From: an uncultured Mucilaginibacter sp.
GTDB taxonomy: Bacteria; Bacteroidota; Bacteroidia; Sphingobacteriales; Sphingobacteriaceae
Direction: 5' to 3'
Length of the DNA stretch: 15,319 bases
Assembly (NCBI GenBank): GCA_903885865.1
Contig: CAISKH010000439.1
Coordinates: forward strand, 1-15,319
Of the stretch, positions 15,211-15,319 are shown piece after piece. The position numbers were made by a program, and so were the translations under genes. The notes beneath the pieces were generated by a model. The model was not told the origin of the DNA. It saw only the letters and a program-made list of their open reading frames with translations, and ran no database searches. The stretch's first letter is position 1. Each line of letters starts with the position of its first letter.

Positions 15211-15319
15211 AAACAGATAAATAAATAAGCAAGGCTAATACAATTACCAACATACTAAACAAATAATATTGAATTTTACCACCCTGGAACCGACGCACAA
15301 AATTACCTGTTATTTGTAC
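15209..15319 (-). CDS. nuoL: NADH-quinone oxidoreductase subunit L, C-terminal end only
   Basis: The last 36 codons of a gene that enters from the right edge, ending at a TAG at 15211-15209. The visible residues include TGNFVRRFQGGKIQYY, then a hydrophobic helix ending LLIYLSV. The G-N-x-V-R-x-x-Q-x-G-x-I-Q-Y pattern is typical of the last helix of NuoL, and the position immediately upstream of nuoM on the same strand agrees. NuoL is the distal antiporter-like proton-pumping subunit of complex I. Nothing can be said about the rest of the protein. Confidence 0.88.
   Translation of the reverse strand, partial: VQITGNFVRRFQGGKIQYYLFSMLVIVLALLIYLSV

Overview
The window looks like a chromosomal segment from a member of the Bacteroidota, most likely Sphingobacteriaceae (Mucilaginibacter/Pedobacter-like). 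The assignment is inferred from a type IX secretion (T9SS) type B sorting domain on a PKD-rich surface protein, a 7TMR-DISM histidine kinase, start sites without obvious Shine-Dalgarno sequences, and one perfect Bacteroidota -7 promoter box (TAnnTTTG). No rRNA, tRNA, CRISPR array, transposase or phage gene was found.

Layout. (1) Positions 1-3491, minus strand: a very long secreted surface protein that continues past the left edge. It has a signal peptide, an IgGFc-binding-like N-terminal region, several PKD/Ig-like domains and the start of a CHU_C/T9SS type B domain. (2) 3602-6328: a two-component pair transcribed divergently, a stand-alone receiver protein on minus and a membrane 7TMR-DISM histidine kinase on plus. 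They share a 117-bp intergenic region that holds a perfect 13-bp inverted repeat. (3) 6443-9932, minus strand: two overlapping genes for a heterodimeric type IV ABC exporter, whose motif differences predict one consensus and one degenerate ATP site. (4) 10238-10462, plus strand: a small CDGSH iron-sulfur protein, convergent with an AmtB ammonium transporter (minus) and separated from it by a good intrinsic terminator for amtB. (5) 11961-15319, minus strand: the distal end of the respiratory complex I operon, nuoL (only its last 36 codons), nuoM and nuoN, followed on the same strand by amtB.

Functionally these are separate modules: surface adhesion or binding, signal sensing, export, ammonium uptake and proton-pumping NADH dehydrogenase.

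The most unusual non-coding signal is a set of seven-nucleotide-period repeats in intergenic regions. Two loci (6317-6443 and 15075-15210) share one design: two short heptamer arrays in inverted orientation flank a unique core of about 57-66 bp, and the arrays run right up to, or into, the neighbouring gene ends. The heptamer words differ between the loci while period and layout are kept. A third, degenerate trace at 10175-10209 shares a 13-bp word with the first. One of these elements splits nuoL from nuoM, in an operon where nuoM and nuoN are otherwise 1 bp apart.
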